64,000 nucleotides of DNA from Conchocele bisecta (taxonomy: Eukaryota > Mollusca > Bivalvia > Lucinida > Thyasiridae), in assembly GCA_029237695.1 (NCBI GenBank), contig CM055278.1, positions 72,655,188 through 72,719,187 on the forward strand, in the 5' to 3' direction. Of this stretch, positions 40,394 through 53,769 are shown piece after piece (the stretch's first letter is position 1; each line of letters opens with the position of its first letter). The notes beneath the pieces were generated by a model that saw nothing but the letters and a program-made list of their open reading frames with translations, made no database searches and was not told where the DNA came from. The position numbers and the translations under genes are program-made.

Positions 40394-42379
40394 TTAGGTA
40401 AACGATTTTCTTAGTTTCAATAGATGGTAGACAAATGTAGCAATTTTCTTAATAGCTGCAGGATTCTGTATTGCGATTAGTCGATAGTATTCTGTCGCAG
40501 ACTTGCTTGAGTATATGGTTGGGTCTAAATATTTAATACGCAAGTCAGCATATAGCTTACAATACAAAAAGGCATGCACTTCATCTTCCACTACTTCCAA
40601 ACCCTCGTGTAAAAGACAATATTGACAAAATCGTAAATGTCGTTCAATACCCAAATGTCTTTCGACTTCAATACAAAGGTTATGGTTGGAACATCTAAAG
40701 TTCGACATTGCTTTCATAAGGTAATATGGCAAGTCGCATGAGATATAGCGTTCAACATTAAGCAAGGTTTTAAAGTTTTGATACTGATAACACCTTCCGG
40801 AGGAATCAATATCGCGACTCCAATCTTGCTTAAGGCAGTCAGCCAATCGTTGCTGAAATTTTGAAATAAATGAGTCGGTATCGCCAATAGCCTGCGCTAC
40901 CCATACATAACCAAAGCCATCACGAAGTACATCAAGTCCTAAAAATGCAGGCCCATTTTGTCCTTCCTATAGCCAATCGTTGCTGAAATTTTGAAATAAA
41001 TGAGTCGGTATCGCCAATAGCCTGCGCTACCCATACATAACCAAAGCCATAACGATGTAGCAGCAGTCTAACATGGCTGGCCCAGTTTGTCCGTCCTATA
41101 TCATCGTGCTGCCTCAGCATTAGTATGCATTTCTGGGATACCTGTGGGATTCCATGTGTATTAGTCTACACCAGTATTTAATACAGCGAACATAGTAAGT
41201 TGAGCAAAGTGGGAGTCTTCCGCATTCACCCAGTGTCATACTGTTATTGATGTGACGGGATAAACCTAGAAATGTCTTACAGAAATTAGCGTGCACAGTT
41301 TCAATTTGTTGACAGTACTCGTACCCCCAAACTTCTCCCCCATAGCAGAGGATAGGTTTGACCATCATATCAAATAATTTGAAAATGTCGTCAGAGTCAA
41401 AAAAGCCGAATTTCCGTTGATAAGAATAGATCGACATGATCGCTTTCGGCTGGCCTCGGCCATTATCCTATATAGAGTCATTGTCGCTCATAACTGGGTC
41501 ACCTGTAGTGTTGCGTACATCTCCATAAGCAAGCGGTTGTCCACTCCACGGATACGGTTGGCTGGTACGGAGATCGGTACTGGGTCGTCGCGGTGTGTTA
41601 GAGCCAACACGAACTGGCTGTTGAGTTTGAGCATCAAGTTTGTAAACAACGTTGTCGATGACCAGTTTATCAAATCGCATAGATGCTGTTCGACCATTTT
41701 TGCGTGCTCGAACTAGGAACGTACCAAGGACCTTCCTGGTCTCGCGAACACGCGGGGTGAAATCTTCAGACACGTTTTGTGGCGACTGGGGACCGAGTTT
41801 CTGGTATGTGGCCTTTCGCACCATTTCACGATGCTTAAAGCTGGTAAATTTGGCAATAATGGGGCCATTGGGACGATTACCACTAATTCGTTGTCGGTGA
41901 ACACTCTCGATTCCAAGTTCTGCTTCGCCAGACGGCAAATTCAATTTGTTGGCAACAAAGCTTCGAATTTTCTGTTCGCATTCGTTCCAATTTTCATTAG
42001 CCGGACCGTCGATTACACGAAATATCAAATTGTTCCTCCGGGATTGACCTTCAACGTTGTCAAGGCGTGGCTCAAGGTCGCCAACTTTCTGTATCATTTC
42101 TTCATTCTATTTCTTTAGTTTGTCATTTTCAGTTTTCAGTTCATCACATGTTTTGGAAATACGGTCCACCTTGTCATTTAGTCCTGTGAGATTGATCTGT
42201 ATATTGGACATATTTTTGTTCATGTCATATCTCATATCTGTTAACAGATGGGTCACACTGGGCTCGTCCGAATGAGAATGGGATCTGGTAACGCGCATAT
42301 CGCCAGCATCTTCAACATCAAGCAGTGACTGGCTACAGGCACCCTGGCTGTGACACGTATTCTGGATAAGATTAGCCAC
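40394..42379 (-). mobile_element. LINE remnant: ORF1 joined to the 3' end of ORF2
   Basis: On the minus strand, 42379-42107 has a coiled-coil start (MSNIQINLTGLNDKVDRIS). 42097-41468 is an RRM-type ORF1 protein with EGQSRRNNLIF, IIAKFTSFKHREMV and VSEDFTPRVRETRKVLG. Only 31 bp later comes ORF2 C-terminal sequence: KPILCYGGEVWGYEYC and FLGLSRHINNSM (41437-41120), then a Cys-containing tail (40846-40394). Endonuclease and reverse transcriptase cores are missing. A 126-bp stretch is tandemly duplicated (about 40846-40970 and 40972-41096). A dead copy of a jockey/CR1-like LINE; the clade is a guess. Confidence 0.75.
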
Positions 42380-43370
42380 GGATAGAACTGGGCCTAGGTC
42401 TTAATTCATTTGATTTACTGGTTCACCGTCGAATATTTCGAAAAGCAACATAAAATACAATTTGGAAATTGTCAGAAAAATAATCGTATCACAGATAGAA
42501 AATATAGTAGTGCTAATTACGCGGCTCCTGGCATATCGCATCATGTTGACACTGGGCCAAACATGTTTTATTATTTAGTAATTATAGATTTAACATTGAT
42601 AGTGGTGCGTTTGGTTTGTTCACTACATGTACATATCATAGTTTTAGTATGTTCAATGTTTGATAGTATACGTACTAACAATTGTAGATACATTTAGTGC
42701 AACTTATCAGCAAATACAGTTTACAGCAAGCACAGTCAATGAGTCTATGAACACGCATTTCTACTGTATGCTGTTGTTTTGCATTGTACAAAGGTCAGCG
42801 TTTCAATAACGTCATTTTCTCGATGACGTTACTTTTTTTGTTCCTTGCGTGATTCACATATGGTGCTACAAAAAGTGAGATAAAACAAAAACTATGAAAC
42901 ATATTTGCATTTTCTTTTCACCATATTGTTTTTGAAAGGTGTCCGCATCAAAAATTGTAAAAAAGTGCAAATTGAATTTTTTTTTATTAAGGCTGGTTCT
43001 CACAGAGCGCGGCCCATATATATTACACACGCTCGTAATCATGCTCTACAGCTGTACTCAGTGCATCGCCCATCTTATGTGTTTTCTGAAGATGTCTCAT
43101 GTATATGTTTACGCTAGCGTATTCTGAAAATGATAACACTTCTGTTATTACATTGTGAACACCCGTTTTATGCAATATATTCGAACATATTAAGACTTAA
43201 TCCAAATGTATAATGTATGTATATTACGACGATTGCGAACAGACGGGACAACATTTGATGCAAATGCTTTCGTTGGCACAGATGGATACATGAGGTGTAC
43301 ATGTACTTCACTTCATTATGCATACATGTACTTCATTCATTGTAAAATAACACTTGAAACATGAACATAA
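42380..43370. other. Host DNA without recognisable features
   Basis: AT-rich, no convincing ORF, splice pair or repeat identified. Confidence 0.5.
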
Positions 43371-43372
43371 AT

Positions 43373-43453
43373 TTCCTATGATATTATAAGAATAACATTC
43401 AGCAATATTAACACCTCAGGTTACTGAATGCTATTCTTATAATTATGATAGAA
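43373..43453. repeat. Short foldback
   Basis: TATTATAAGAATAACATTCAG and its near complement CTGAATGCTATTCTTATAAT face each other around ACACCTCAGG. Confidence 0.7.
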
Positions 43454-43544
43454 TAGACTACCTTGGGATGTTACCGTCACGTGTGTAACATACTACATGT
43501 AATATTTTTTCAAACTCACACTTGGGCCCTGTAGAATCCGTCAT

Positions 43545-43592
43545 GTTTACCCACTCCTAATGTAACCGATGCTACACTAGGGGTGGGTAAAC
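43545..43592. repeat. Hairpin GTTTACCCACTCCTAATGTA
   Basis: Complemented by TACACTAGGGGTGGGTAAAC with an 8-base loop; three mismatched positions. Confidence 0.6.
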
Positions 43593-43653
43593 AGTGGCGG
43601 GTATTATGTGCCCCATTTTGGTATAAAACTTGGTAAGTATAATTATATTATAG

Positions 43654-43743
43654 GATACTTGCCATGAGAAAGATAAGTTGGACAGCAGCACTGATACCAC
43701 CCGACCACTGCTGGAAGAGCCAGTTTCTACGACAATAACAGAG
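43654..43743 (+). CDS. Host gene, third exon
   Basis: Acceptor ATTATATTATAG, 30 codons with HEKDKLDSSTDTTRPLLEEP, donor GAG|GTACGC, phase 0 on both sides, so it joins the exons at 35737 and 37101 in frame. Acidic and Ser/Thr-rich with a PLLEEP di-leucine-like site. Later exons are not certain. Confidence 0.45.
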
Positions 43744-44453
43744 GTACGCCAGTCCAACATCCACGGCGGCTTAAACACGTCACACCCGCCTCCTATTATA
43801 ACCAGCCTTTAACATACTTTTTTTTCTAAACACAAATACATACACACATATGAGCCGCGCCGTGCGAAAACCGGGATTAATGACAACATTTTCAGTTTTT
43901 ACTTTTTCGCGTATTCTGAATTGTACATCTTTTAAAAGCCATATGCTGAAACAATTATCAATGTATCCCAATTATTTTTCATTTTAGAAGTATTTTTATG
44001 ACGCGTGTTAAAAAATTATATGACGTTTTAGATAAATGACGTCGAAATTACCACGTTTTTATCAACGGCGTATACAAAGGGTGTTGATAAAATACCCGGA
44101 GAAGTCCTATAGATTTGTCATATTTGTTATCGCATGTCATCCAAATTTGGATATCTCGTAGCCTGGCCAAGTGTCTCCCATTAAGCCAAGACAAAGTATG
44201 AACAGAACAGAACAAATCGTTTATTTTCGCAAAGAGTTTCAGTCCACACGCAGGTGGAATAAGAAACAAACAAGGCATGTATTATAAGTACTAAGCATGG
44301 TGACATCTATAAAGCTCATGTAGGCAGGCGATGCGCCACGACGAGACGGGGTCCACAGATTACTAAAATGAATTAACATTAATAATTGATAATCAAAGAG
44401 AAATTTTCAAGCAATGATCAATTTACTCAACCTGGCATATGTGAATGCGGGTT

Positions 44454-44479
44454 ATTACTATAATAATAATAATAATAAT
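44454..44479 (+). repeat. TAA microsatellite
   Basis: About eight TAA units. Confidence 0.85.
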
Positions 44480-46835
44480 CTGACCCAAAACACCTGTCGT
44501 GCATGTGATCAGTGGTGATACAGTCCGGGCTGCACAGTCAGAGCTGGATCAGCATAGGCCACGAATGCACGTGACTTTTTTATTGTTTTGTTAGATGAAC
44601 AAATTCCAAGCATCAGCTCCATTAAATAGAATTCATGGTATAATAATCACGGCCCCCATGTCCTCGTGGTACATCATACCCGCCCCGAGAAACATTTGTC
44701 ACATACATGTAGGTGAAAAAGTTGCAAGTGAACCAGCATGTAGATATATATTTACTATAAATAGCATGTGTCTACCAAATACAGCTTTCAGTTTAGAGAT
44801 GCATAATATAAAGTTCACCACAGCTGATGATTGGTCGAGCGTTTGTCCTTCGCCTCGTAATATATTATAATAGTTTATTTATAGCAGCGACCATACATAC
44901 ACTCATTTGTCCTAGTACATAGGCCTAATATCACATGAAAATAATGTGTATGGCTCGTGTTGCAGTTGGATTGAGGCCCAAGTAACGTAATTTTGTATGA
45001 ATAATTTTCAAATAAGGCAGAGCGAGAAGTATTGGCGTTTCCCTGTTGTTTGCTGCTGTCTGAAATAATTTTGGGGAATAATAGCGACATTATTTAACAT
45101 TTCGTATGCGACGACATATTTTAAAAATCTAACATCATGACCGGAAATGACGTAGATTAACGACTGCCAGCTCTGTCTAAAAAAACAAGAGATTATATTA
45201 AAGTTTGTATTTTAACGCAAAAAAACGAGGTATTCATGATGAGAGAAAATCCATCAACGGGATGACAATATACGAACGAAATCCACTTCGACAACGTCAG
45301 CAGTCAATAATGTTTCTGCTGGTATTTCAGGTGGTATATTTGAACAAAAGTGAATGGCATTGCCTGACTTAGCTGTCGGAAGTGCATGTAGTATAAAAAA
45401 GAAGATTTTATATTTTTTATTTTGAAAAGTAACAACCCATTGTGAACACGTGAAATAGAAAACTCTTACAAGCAACCTATCCGCGATGATCGGTGACTGG
45501 TAACAATGTGATGTGTTGGCAGTTTCAACATTAGCCACACGAGTGATCGTACAACTTTATGTACATATTGTGCTTGCAAATCTTCTAAAATTATCCCGCG
45601 GGATCATAACCCAAACCGCGTAAATATAATACATAATTGGATGTTGCAGTTGCAGGTTATGCATATAGGATGCCCATCCCCCATATAAATCCGCCACAGC
45701 TGGAAGCTCATTTTAGATATGTGTGACGAATGACTTTCATATGATGATAAAGTTGTGTTAATTGAATTACTACAGACCCACATAGATAGAAAGAAGTGAT
45801 AAAAAGATCACGTAAAAACTTTCAATTTATTTTTCATTTCATTTCAATATGAAATACATTTCATACACACCGATTGACATTCAGGGATGAACTATATTCC
45901 CAAGGGGCGCTTGTCCCCGCCCCAATCCCCAATCCCCACCCTCACATTCGTCGCCGGATCCATATGATTGGTGGCCCACACGGTAATTTTCCACGATAAT
46001 TGTTTTCTATTCCAATATCCAATATTATATCATAAGGATGTGTATGGAATTAACTTTGTGACCAAACACGACGTCGGGCAGATTTTGTAGCGTGATACCT
46101 TATAATTGTCGCCGTGTGTCTTTCTTGAGGATCGCATTACCATCGCCTGATTCAGACATACATTATTATGCAGTCAGGTGACAAACTGATAATTTGATAC
46201 TACAAATCGTGCGAAAAGCAAGTTTATGACCATGACATTTCCAATTAATTTCAAAACTCCACAGACCTCACTGTGTGTTTTGTGTATGATGTATTGCTTA
46301 TACACAGACAATCAAGAAGCTGCATTGAAATCACTGATTCGGAATCTATTAGAGAGATTTTGATGCATTTATTTTGCCAATTTCAATGCAAACCCCGGAT
46401 ATATATGTTATTATATAGCTGCGTGTATAAATAATTAAAATATGTCATGCCTCATTTGCATATGAAAATAGCCTGATACCACCACGCGTCACTATCAGTA
46501 AAATCAATATTACTAAATGATTATATCTGTATAGCAGCCACTCGTAAGTTTTAGAACTGGTGGAATAGTGACACAATTATACACTTATTTAAATCATATA
46601 AAGAACAGTTTCTGCCTACTAAGTGGGCATGTACCTTTAAATGGCATATCATTCACTAAGTACTGGCTAGAATTGTTCAAAAGTCTCAATTTACCAAGAT
46701 AATAGATGGTACTATCGTTGATATACACTAGGTTGTTCATATTTAAGATTATTTATGAATCAAAGTGCAGTGTAAGCGAAGATTTCGCTGATATGTGTAG
46801 CCAGTTAAATTATGCGTTCATTTTGAATTCATAAG
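44480..46835. other. Host DNA without recognisable genes
   Basis: Apart from the possible splice region at its right end I see no coding exon, RNA gene or repeat I can name. Could hold an unseen exon of the 35737 gene. Confidence 0.4.
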
Positions 46836-46939
46836 GACAACCGAAGAAAAAGAGAGACAAGTCAAAGAACGACAGTTCGGCGACAATGTACAGCACATCA
46901 AGCATTTCTAAGTCATTGATGCTGCGAGAACTCGTGCAA
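46836..46939 (+). CDS. Possible further exon of the host gene
   Basis: After TTCATAAG the frame QPKKKRDKSKNDSSATMYST continues to SISKSLMLRELVQ, a protein-like basic/Ser stretch ending at CAA|GTATCC. Its 5' phase (one base carried in) does not match the phase-0 end of the exon at 43654, so an exon would be missing between them. Weak donor. Confidence 0.25.
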
Positions 46940-47251
46940 GTATCCTTGTTATACTATTTTGTCACGACACCATGGCCATAACGTCAAACAAGGATTCACG
47001 TGAAAGTTTCAGTAAGTTATCATTTTCCGTTTTCTGTTCACACTTAATGTCAACTGACACGAGTAAACGTAAATGGGAGTGCAACATGTGAAATTTTACG
47101 GCCACGTTAGACAATTTGAATCGTCGTTTTTCCGACGTCGTTTACCGCTTTTCATGACGTTGTCATTAAGCCCAGTTTTCGTATGGCGCGGCCCACATAT
47201 GCATACAACATGAATACACATGCATATACAATGTCAAATGCAATTGTGCAT

Positions 47252-47751
47252 NNNNNNNNNNNNNNNNNNNNNNNNNNNNNNNNNNNNNNNNNNNNNNNNN
47301 NNNNNNNNNNNNNNNNNNNNNNNNNNNNNNNNNNNNNNNNNNNNNNNNNNNNNNNNNNNNNNNNNNNNNNNNNNNNNNNNNNNNNNNNNNNNNNNNNNNN
47401 NNNNNNNNNNNNNNNNNNNNNNNNNNNNNNNNNNNNNNNNNNNNNNNNNNNNNNNNNNNNNNNNNNNNNNNNNNNNNNNNNNNNNNNNNNNNNNNNNNNN
47501 NNNNNNNNNNNNNNNNNNNNNNNNNNNNNNNNNNNNNNNNNNNNNNNNNNNNNNNNNNNNNNNNNNNNNNNNNNNNNNNNNNNNNNNNNNNNNNNNNNNN
47601 NNNNNNNNNNNNNNNNNNNNNNNNNNNNNNNNNNNNNNNNNNNNNNNNNNNNNNNNNNNNNNNNNNNNNNNNNNNNNNNNNNNNNNNNNNNNNNNNNNNN
47701 NNNNNNNNNNNNNNNNNNNNNNNNNNNNNNNNNNNNNNNNNNNNNNNNNNN
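47252..47751. other. Assembly gap, 500 N
   Basis: Exactly 500 N, the usual placeholder for a gap of unknown size. Translations across it are artefacts. Confidence 0.99.
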
Positions 47752-48237
47752 TTTTAATTAGCCAAGCTCATATAGAGAATATATTTCTCTATACTAATAC
47801 CATAGCTATGACAGATAAGATATGTTTATTCAGATAAAGATTAACGCTTTAAGCCATATGGCCCCTGAAGCAATACACATGTAACAACATACAATTATGG
47901 GTGACAAAGACAACAGCCGGTGCATAAACAGTAACGTTAAGAATGCAGCTACTATGTATTGTATTTGATGCAGCTATGCCACCGTCGACCATTGGCCATA
48001 TCACATGGAGAATATCCTGCGGTGGAATAGCATGCCCAATAAGCACATACAAAATGTTTTGGTTAATCTATAAAAATACATTAAATTATGGCGTTGCAGC
48101 ATTAGTCTATAGAGTAGTGCATTACACTTGTACTACAAAACTGAACACGTAAGATATCATGCAATAATGTCCAGTTAATATTTGCAAATATATATGCATG
48201 CTGTATTTCTTTATGTATGTATTGGGAGAAGGTGACC

Positions 48238-48768
48238 TCATTGATGTATATATAAATGTTCATTTCTGATTTGAAGCGCTTGGTATATGTATTGGCCCAA
48301 CTTTCTTACAGTTTGTGAATGTTCCGATTTAATCAACTCTATGAATTTAACCATACTTGGCCTGTTCCAATAATACCGGTTTATATATGTTTTCCTGAGA
48401 TCCATATACATTGTGCATTCTAAAATAAAATTGTTTTCGTCTTCCAAATGTCCACACAATGTACATTTTCGGTTTTGAATTGGAGTTCTGTTCCATCTGC
48501 CTGATTCTACTTCTAGGCGATGGGACGAAACTTTTAGTCTAGCAAATGCGTACCTAAATTTCGTGAGTGTGATGTCCTTTAAGTAATATTGCATTTTGAA
48601 GTCGCATACATTTCTATAAAATAATGCTCTGCTAGATCCGTTAATTCTGGCTTGCCAATCCTGCATAAAGTTATCGGTCAATCTTTGTTTGAAAACTATC
48701 AGAAACTCTTCAATATTTCCGACCCATTGATTCAACCAAACATCAAGAAATCCGTGGGTCGATAACAC
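48238..48768 (-). mobile_element. LINE ORF2 C-terminal fragment
   Basis: An open 176-codon stretch with FLDVWLNQWVGNIEEFL, RYAFARLKVSSHRLEVE and a C-terminal zinc-knuckle-like CTLCGHLEDENNFILEC. The same architecture as the tail at 40846-40394 but a different sequence, so another LINE lineage. No start; the reverse transcriptase is absent. Confidence 0.65.
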
Positions 48769-48795
48769 TTGACATGTATTGTAGCAATTGATTCC

Positions 48796-49042
48796 TAACC
48801 CTTAGACCGCTATCTTAAGTTTTTGTCGTCTGCTGTTTATTTTCTTTTTTCCATTGTTATCATCAAAAACATGCTTTGACAGCACTTTGGAATAATTTAC
48901 AACATGCTTTGACAGCAATCCAGAATCATTTCCATTGGAAATGATTCTGAAGTGCTATCAAACCATGTTTTTATTGAGAAATAAGGCAAGATATAAAAGC
49001 AACAGCGGACAACAATTGTTGTGAGTAGCGGTCTAAGCGTTA
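48796..49042. repeat. MITE family M3, copy 2
   Basis: Begins TAACCCTTAGACCGCTA and ends GTAGCGGTCTAAGCGTTA. Nearly the same interior as 36021-36261. Confidence 0.8.
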
Positions 49043-49329
49043 AGAAGAGTTTGAAAAGTAATTTCACTCTCAGTCCATTTTTGGCAAGTGTCTCTAAAAC
49101 TTCTACGATTAAGAAATTATAATTTATAATATGGAATATTATTGTAGAAAAATAATTATTTCTGATAGCGTTTGACTATTTTGAATGTTGTTATCGTGAA
49201 TACATTTTTAACGAGACATTTGAGACACACAGTATGCTAAAAGGTTCCTTAACTGTTTTACCATACGAATCTGATATTGTAACAATTAAAGGTTTTAAGG
49301 CAAATACATAACTGTCACAAGGCATATTA

Positions 49330-49600
49330 AAAGGGAAATGCGCAAATTTTCTTCTATCTCTTCCCACGACATTGCATCTCTTTCCCACGAGTTAGCTATC
49401 TCGTTCTCGTCCCTACGAGATAGATGTCTCGTTCCAACGACATAGCATATGGTTCCCACGAGATAGCATCTGGTTACCACGACATAATAAGCCAATTAAT
49501 ACTATGTCATTGGAAAGACATAGCTAACTCGTGGGAGTGAGATGCTGTTATGTCGTGGAAACGATATCAAACATTTTGTGTGCCCCTTTTAAGCTACCGT
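49330..49600. repeat. Palindromic minisatellite element P1, copy 1
   Basis: Units like CTCGTTCCCACGAGATAGC and CGTGGGAACGAGAT in both orientations. It is bounded by AAAAGGGAAATGCGCAAATT on the left and TGTGCCCCTTTTAAGC on the right. Related copies at 56340-56750 and 62595-63035. Confidence 0.7.
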
Positions 49601-49734
49601 ATATAAATACAGGAAAATGATTTATGTCCATTAAGCACTACGGTAGGTGCATAAATTATCCAACAGAGTCTTTGAACATGGTATTAATACGAAGGATGCT
49701 TTGAAAACAAATGTGCAATCTACGAATTGAACTA

Positions 49735-50110
49735 ATCTAGATGTTTGTCTCGCCCACACATATGTACGTGAGACCTGGTTTTTTTTTGTTTTTGGCGACA
49801 TCTCCTAGTTATGCCCCCGGTCTCTGTAGAGCCGGAGACATATACTGTTTGGACTGTGTGCCCGTCCATGTGTCCGTCCGTCACATTAAGAAATTCGCCA
49901 GAGTTTCTCAATTCTGTCATAACTTCTATATCTCTTGAACGATTACTTCAATATTTAACCACAGCATACAAATACCACAGATTCATACTACCCTTCACAA
50001 CTGTGCTTATGAATAATTTTGGTTAATGAACTTTGCCACTGTTTCTCCAATGTGCCACCGGGGGGCATTTGTGTGCCAACAGGACAATTTTCTTGTTTCA
50101 CATACATGTA
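49735..50110 (+). repeat. Dispersed repeat fragment (low-specificity)
   Basis: Contains GGCGACATCTCCTAGTTATG, TGTCCGTCCGTCAC and GGGGGCATTTGTG words of a style common in mollusc repeats; related TGTCCGTCCGTCTG words occur at 53720. Family unknown. Confidence 0.4.
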
Positions 50111-50119
50111 CTTTATATC

Positions 50120-50640
50120 TCCATTTGCTTGGGTGTCGGGTGGGAGCATGCGATGGGTAATTTAACTATCGGATTCATCCTTATCAGATTCCGACCAGAG
50201 ACCTGGCTTGACACTCGGTATGATTTTCGTCTTTCTAAATTCTTGTATGTGAGGGTTGAATCTGGTTATACCCCTTGTAAGAGTAATCCCATCCTACTTG
50301 TATGAGTAGTGGCCAAGTGACTTTGGTGTGGCAATGACTTGGCACCAGGTCAGGTTATTCTGTTTTCAGGGCTCTACCACATCTAACATTCTATTGTACT
50401 ATCATTTTCTTCATCTAAATTGCTTGGCCCTAAATGATACCCTTTTGTGTTGATGGGCATTTAAGCACCAATCAATTCAATTCCATTTTCAGGGCTGAAT
50501 TTTTATTTATTTCGATGTAAATATTCCGTTCTGTTTTTGGCATTTTCCCCCCAATGCAGTAAGTTACGGATTGAACCCGTTGGCCCGGTCTTAGATGACC
50601 TTAGCTGTTGCCGTTAATCACTAATAAACAAACAAACAAT
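50120..50640 (+). repeat. SINE-like copy, family S1
   Basis: Shares GATTCATCCTTATCAGATTC, TTGAATCTGGTTATACCCC, CAGGTCAGGTTATTCTG and TTAGCTGTTG with copies at 53770, 55890 and 58800. Ends with AAACAAACAAACAA. Confidence 0.7.
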
Positions 50641-50834
50641 ATACATGTTTCTCCTAGGTCCACCAAACTTCATAATTGTTTACAAATCATCACTGTCAGT
50701 ATATCTGTGAAGGATAATACATGTACCTAAAACACTATGTTACTATGAAAATGAAACAACTGACCTGATGTATTTGGGTATGTCATACATTTGCGCATGC
50801 AGTTTTAGCATGATAATAATGACTACTTTGTGTT

Positions 50835-52250
50835 TATCATTGAAGGACCCGCTCTATACATGAGCATCCTTTGATTCAAAGATAATTGCTTCGTAAATGT
50901 AATGGGATATATGTATAACATATCTGTGAACACTGCCTGATTACTGTATCCTATATGGCACATATAGTGGCCAAGTCGGCCATCTTTATGTGTTCCAGCC
51001 ATCAGCCGGTTTCACATCTTCTGATGTTTGACAAATAACTGACAATGCGAATTAGAACATATGATATGATATAGTGTAGCTAATCATACATAGAAAAGCC
51101 AGGACAATGGAATTGTATCAATTACATCATACCCAGATGTACTTCATTTCAGATATTGGTGTACTTTTGCCAACATCACAAATATATACTGCACTGTGCT
51201 ATATGTACATACACATGGGCCAGAGACTCTCCCCATATGAAGCTTCACTGCACTATGGTAATAGTGTCTAGTAAAAGTGACACACTGTGCCATTTTTATA
51301 TTCTTTTTTTTTTAAATCCCGACTATTGGATTGATGATAGCCGGATGGGCGTTGGCGGTGGCGTCCACAGTGTTAAGTTTTCGTGCTTATGTACATTTCT
51401 CTGTCACTGTACCACCTAGAACCACCATACGTTCACAGCCTCGTAACGTACGGATACCTATTTTTTCTGCATAATTGACTACACCATTTTAAATGTTAAA
51501 TTTTTGCATTTAAATCCGTTTCTCACTTACTCTACAACCTAGAACCACGATACATGCTCAACTTCATTACAAACGGGTGCCCACCACATACCACTATCCA
51601 ACATGTGGCATTCTTTTATGTTGACCTATTTTTTCAACATAATTGACTTAGCAATTCTCAACATTAAATTTTCGAGTTTAGATCCACCATAGTACCACCA
51701 TACTTGCACAACTCCATAACCAATGGGTGCCACCACATACCACTATTCATCATGTGACCTATTTTTTCACTGACATCGACATTTGCAATGTTAAATTTCA
51801 TTTTCAATTGTGTTCATACCGGTAACATTAATAGTCAATTATCTGTTATCCAATTGTCTATGCCTTGAAGAAAACCCGGCCTTCCTGGCTTTGCCTCACC
51901 TCTTGTCTGTGAATGAGTCTATTTACATAGGAGAAATGTGTTGTTAAAAATACAGGCACAAGACTTGCCAGAAAACTGTACAATTTGGTGTAATATAATA
52001 AGTCCGTTTTCCTGGCTTTTCTGTATATTTTTAGCTAGATTATGTTATATGTCCGACTTTGCATTGTCAGTTCTTTGTCAAACGTCAGAAGAGGCGACTT
52101 GGCCACTCCATGTGCCGTATAGGATACAGTAACGACACAGTGTTCACATATGTGTTGTACATATATACCGTCACATTTCAAATCAATTATCTTTGAATCA
52201 AAGAATGATCAGGTATAGAATGGGTCATTAACATCAATGATTACAAATTA
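50835..52250. mobile_element. Large foldback element with about 270-bp arms
   Basis: Left arm words TTTGATTCAAAGATAATTG, ACTGTATCCTATATGGCACA and GTGGCCAAGTCGGCC recur complemented in the right arm (52085-52215). The similarity extends to AGAAAAGCCAGG (51090 and 52010). The interior has three copies of a roughly 150-bp unit with ACCACCATAC and ACCACATACCACTAT. No transposase seen. Confidence 0.7.
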
Positions 52251-52449
52251 CACCTATCTCTTTCATAGCAAGTTACCCGTCTATGAATATGTATATGTCT
52301 ATGGGGGTGTGTATTGTTCTCTTATTTACATATTAAAATTCCCTGGTGCCAAATCGATTTTTACATGAGTATTGTATCCCCGACCCCCCGGACGAAAGTC
52401 GGTGGGGGAGGGGATACTATGGATTTGACATCGAAAATCGTCCAGGTTC

Positions 52450-53220
52450 GCCTTCGGAAGCATAACTCAAATACCCTTTGGAATATGTTCATGAAACTTC
52501 ACACGCAAGAATGACAACTCTTGCCTCACTAATTTTATAGTTATCGCCCTTTCATTTTTTGAGCACAGATTTCTTGTCTGGAGCATAACTCCAACACCCT
52601 TTGGAATATTTCCCGGAAACTTCACACATGCATAGACCACAGCTTTGTGTCTTGCGCAAGAATGACAACTCTTGCTTCACTAATTTTCGACCCAGCGTTT
52701 AATGACCATAACTGTTGATTGGCGGTTAAACACCAACAAACTAATTTTCGACTTGCCTCCCTTTGTTTTTTTACGCACGGATTTCTTACCTCTTCACACA
52801 TGCATAGACCACACCCAAATGTGTGTCATGCTTAATAATGATAACTCTTGCCTCACCAATTTTCGAAGTTATCTCCCTTTGCTTTTTTCGCTCACTGATT
52901 TCTTCTCTGGAGCATAACTGGAATACCCCTTGGAATATCTTCATGCAACTTTACACATGCATATACCTGTAAATACCCAAATATCTGTTGGATGCAAGAT
53001 AGACAACTCTTGCCTCCCAAATATTTTAGTTATCTGATAATCTCCATTTGTTTTTTTGCAGATTGATTTCGGGTCTCAATTCAAAACTTGTGTCCTCTTT
53101 GGAATATTTTCATGATAGTTTACACTTGCATAAAGCATGACCCAAAGGTGTGTCTCATGCAAGTTGACAACTCTCACCTACTAACATATTACTTATCTCC
53201 CTTTATTTATGTTGTGGCTG
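52450..53220 (+). repeat. Tandem repeat, about 150-bp unit
   Basis: GACAACTCTTGCCTCACTAA and ACCCTTTGGAATATTTTCAT-like words recur about five times (near 52490, 52590, 52680, 52840, 53010, 53165). Confidence 0.7.
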
Positions 53221-53769
53221 CCTGTAGACGGGGACAAGCATCAAATTCTAGTTTTTTATGTACCCTTCCATATTGCATATTTTCGCCACCCCATCTGTCT
53301 GTGATTTGTGTTAAAGTTTTTGACTACCAACTATCTCAGTTACAGTAAGTCAGATTTTCGTGAAACTTTATATACGTATTTGTCATCATCCATATGTTCA
53401 TTCCATAGCCCACCCAAGTGCTGAAGGTCGAGGTCAAATCAATTTATTTTGAGGGGTACATCGCCTATCAGTTTTCTTGTTTGATTACATACAAATTATT
53501 TCAGTGTTATCATTTATTACTTGTTTAAATAATATATAAATCGAGCTTTGGGAGGGAACTATAATTTAGACAAACTTTGTAATCATGTTTATATTTACAT
53601 TATCTTTTATAAGAACTTCAATTATGAATGTCACATGGCATGGTGATTTGCAGATTTATTGCCGTTTGCTTTTTGTTCTCGCCTGGATGAAGTCAGGGGG
53701 CATTATAATTTGCACCTGTCCGTCCGTCTGTCTGTCTTTCACACATTGTCTGTCCACCGAACTGTGGGT

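Noticed and set aside
47183..47837. ORFs of about 200 codons across the N run
   Set aside because: They consist of N translations over an assembly gap.
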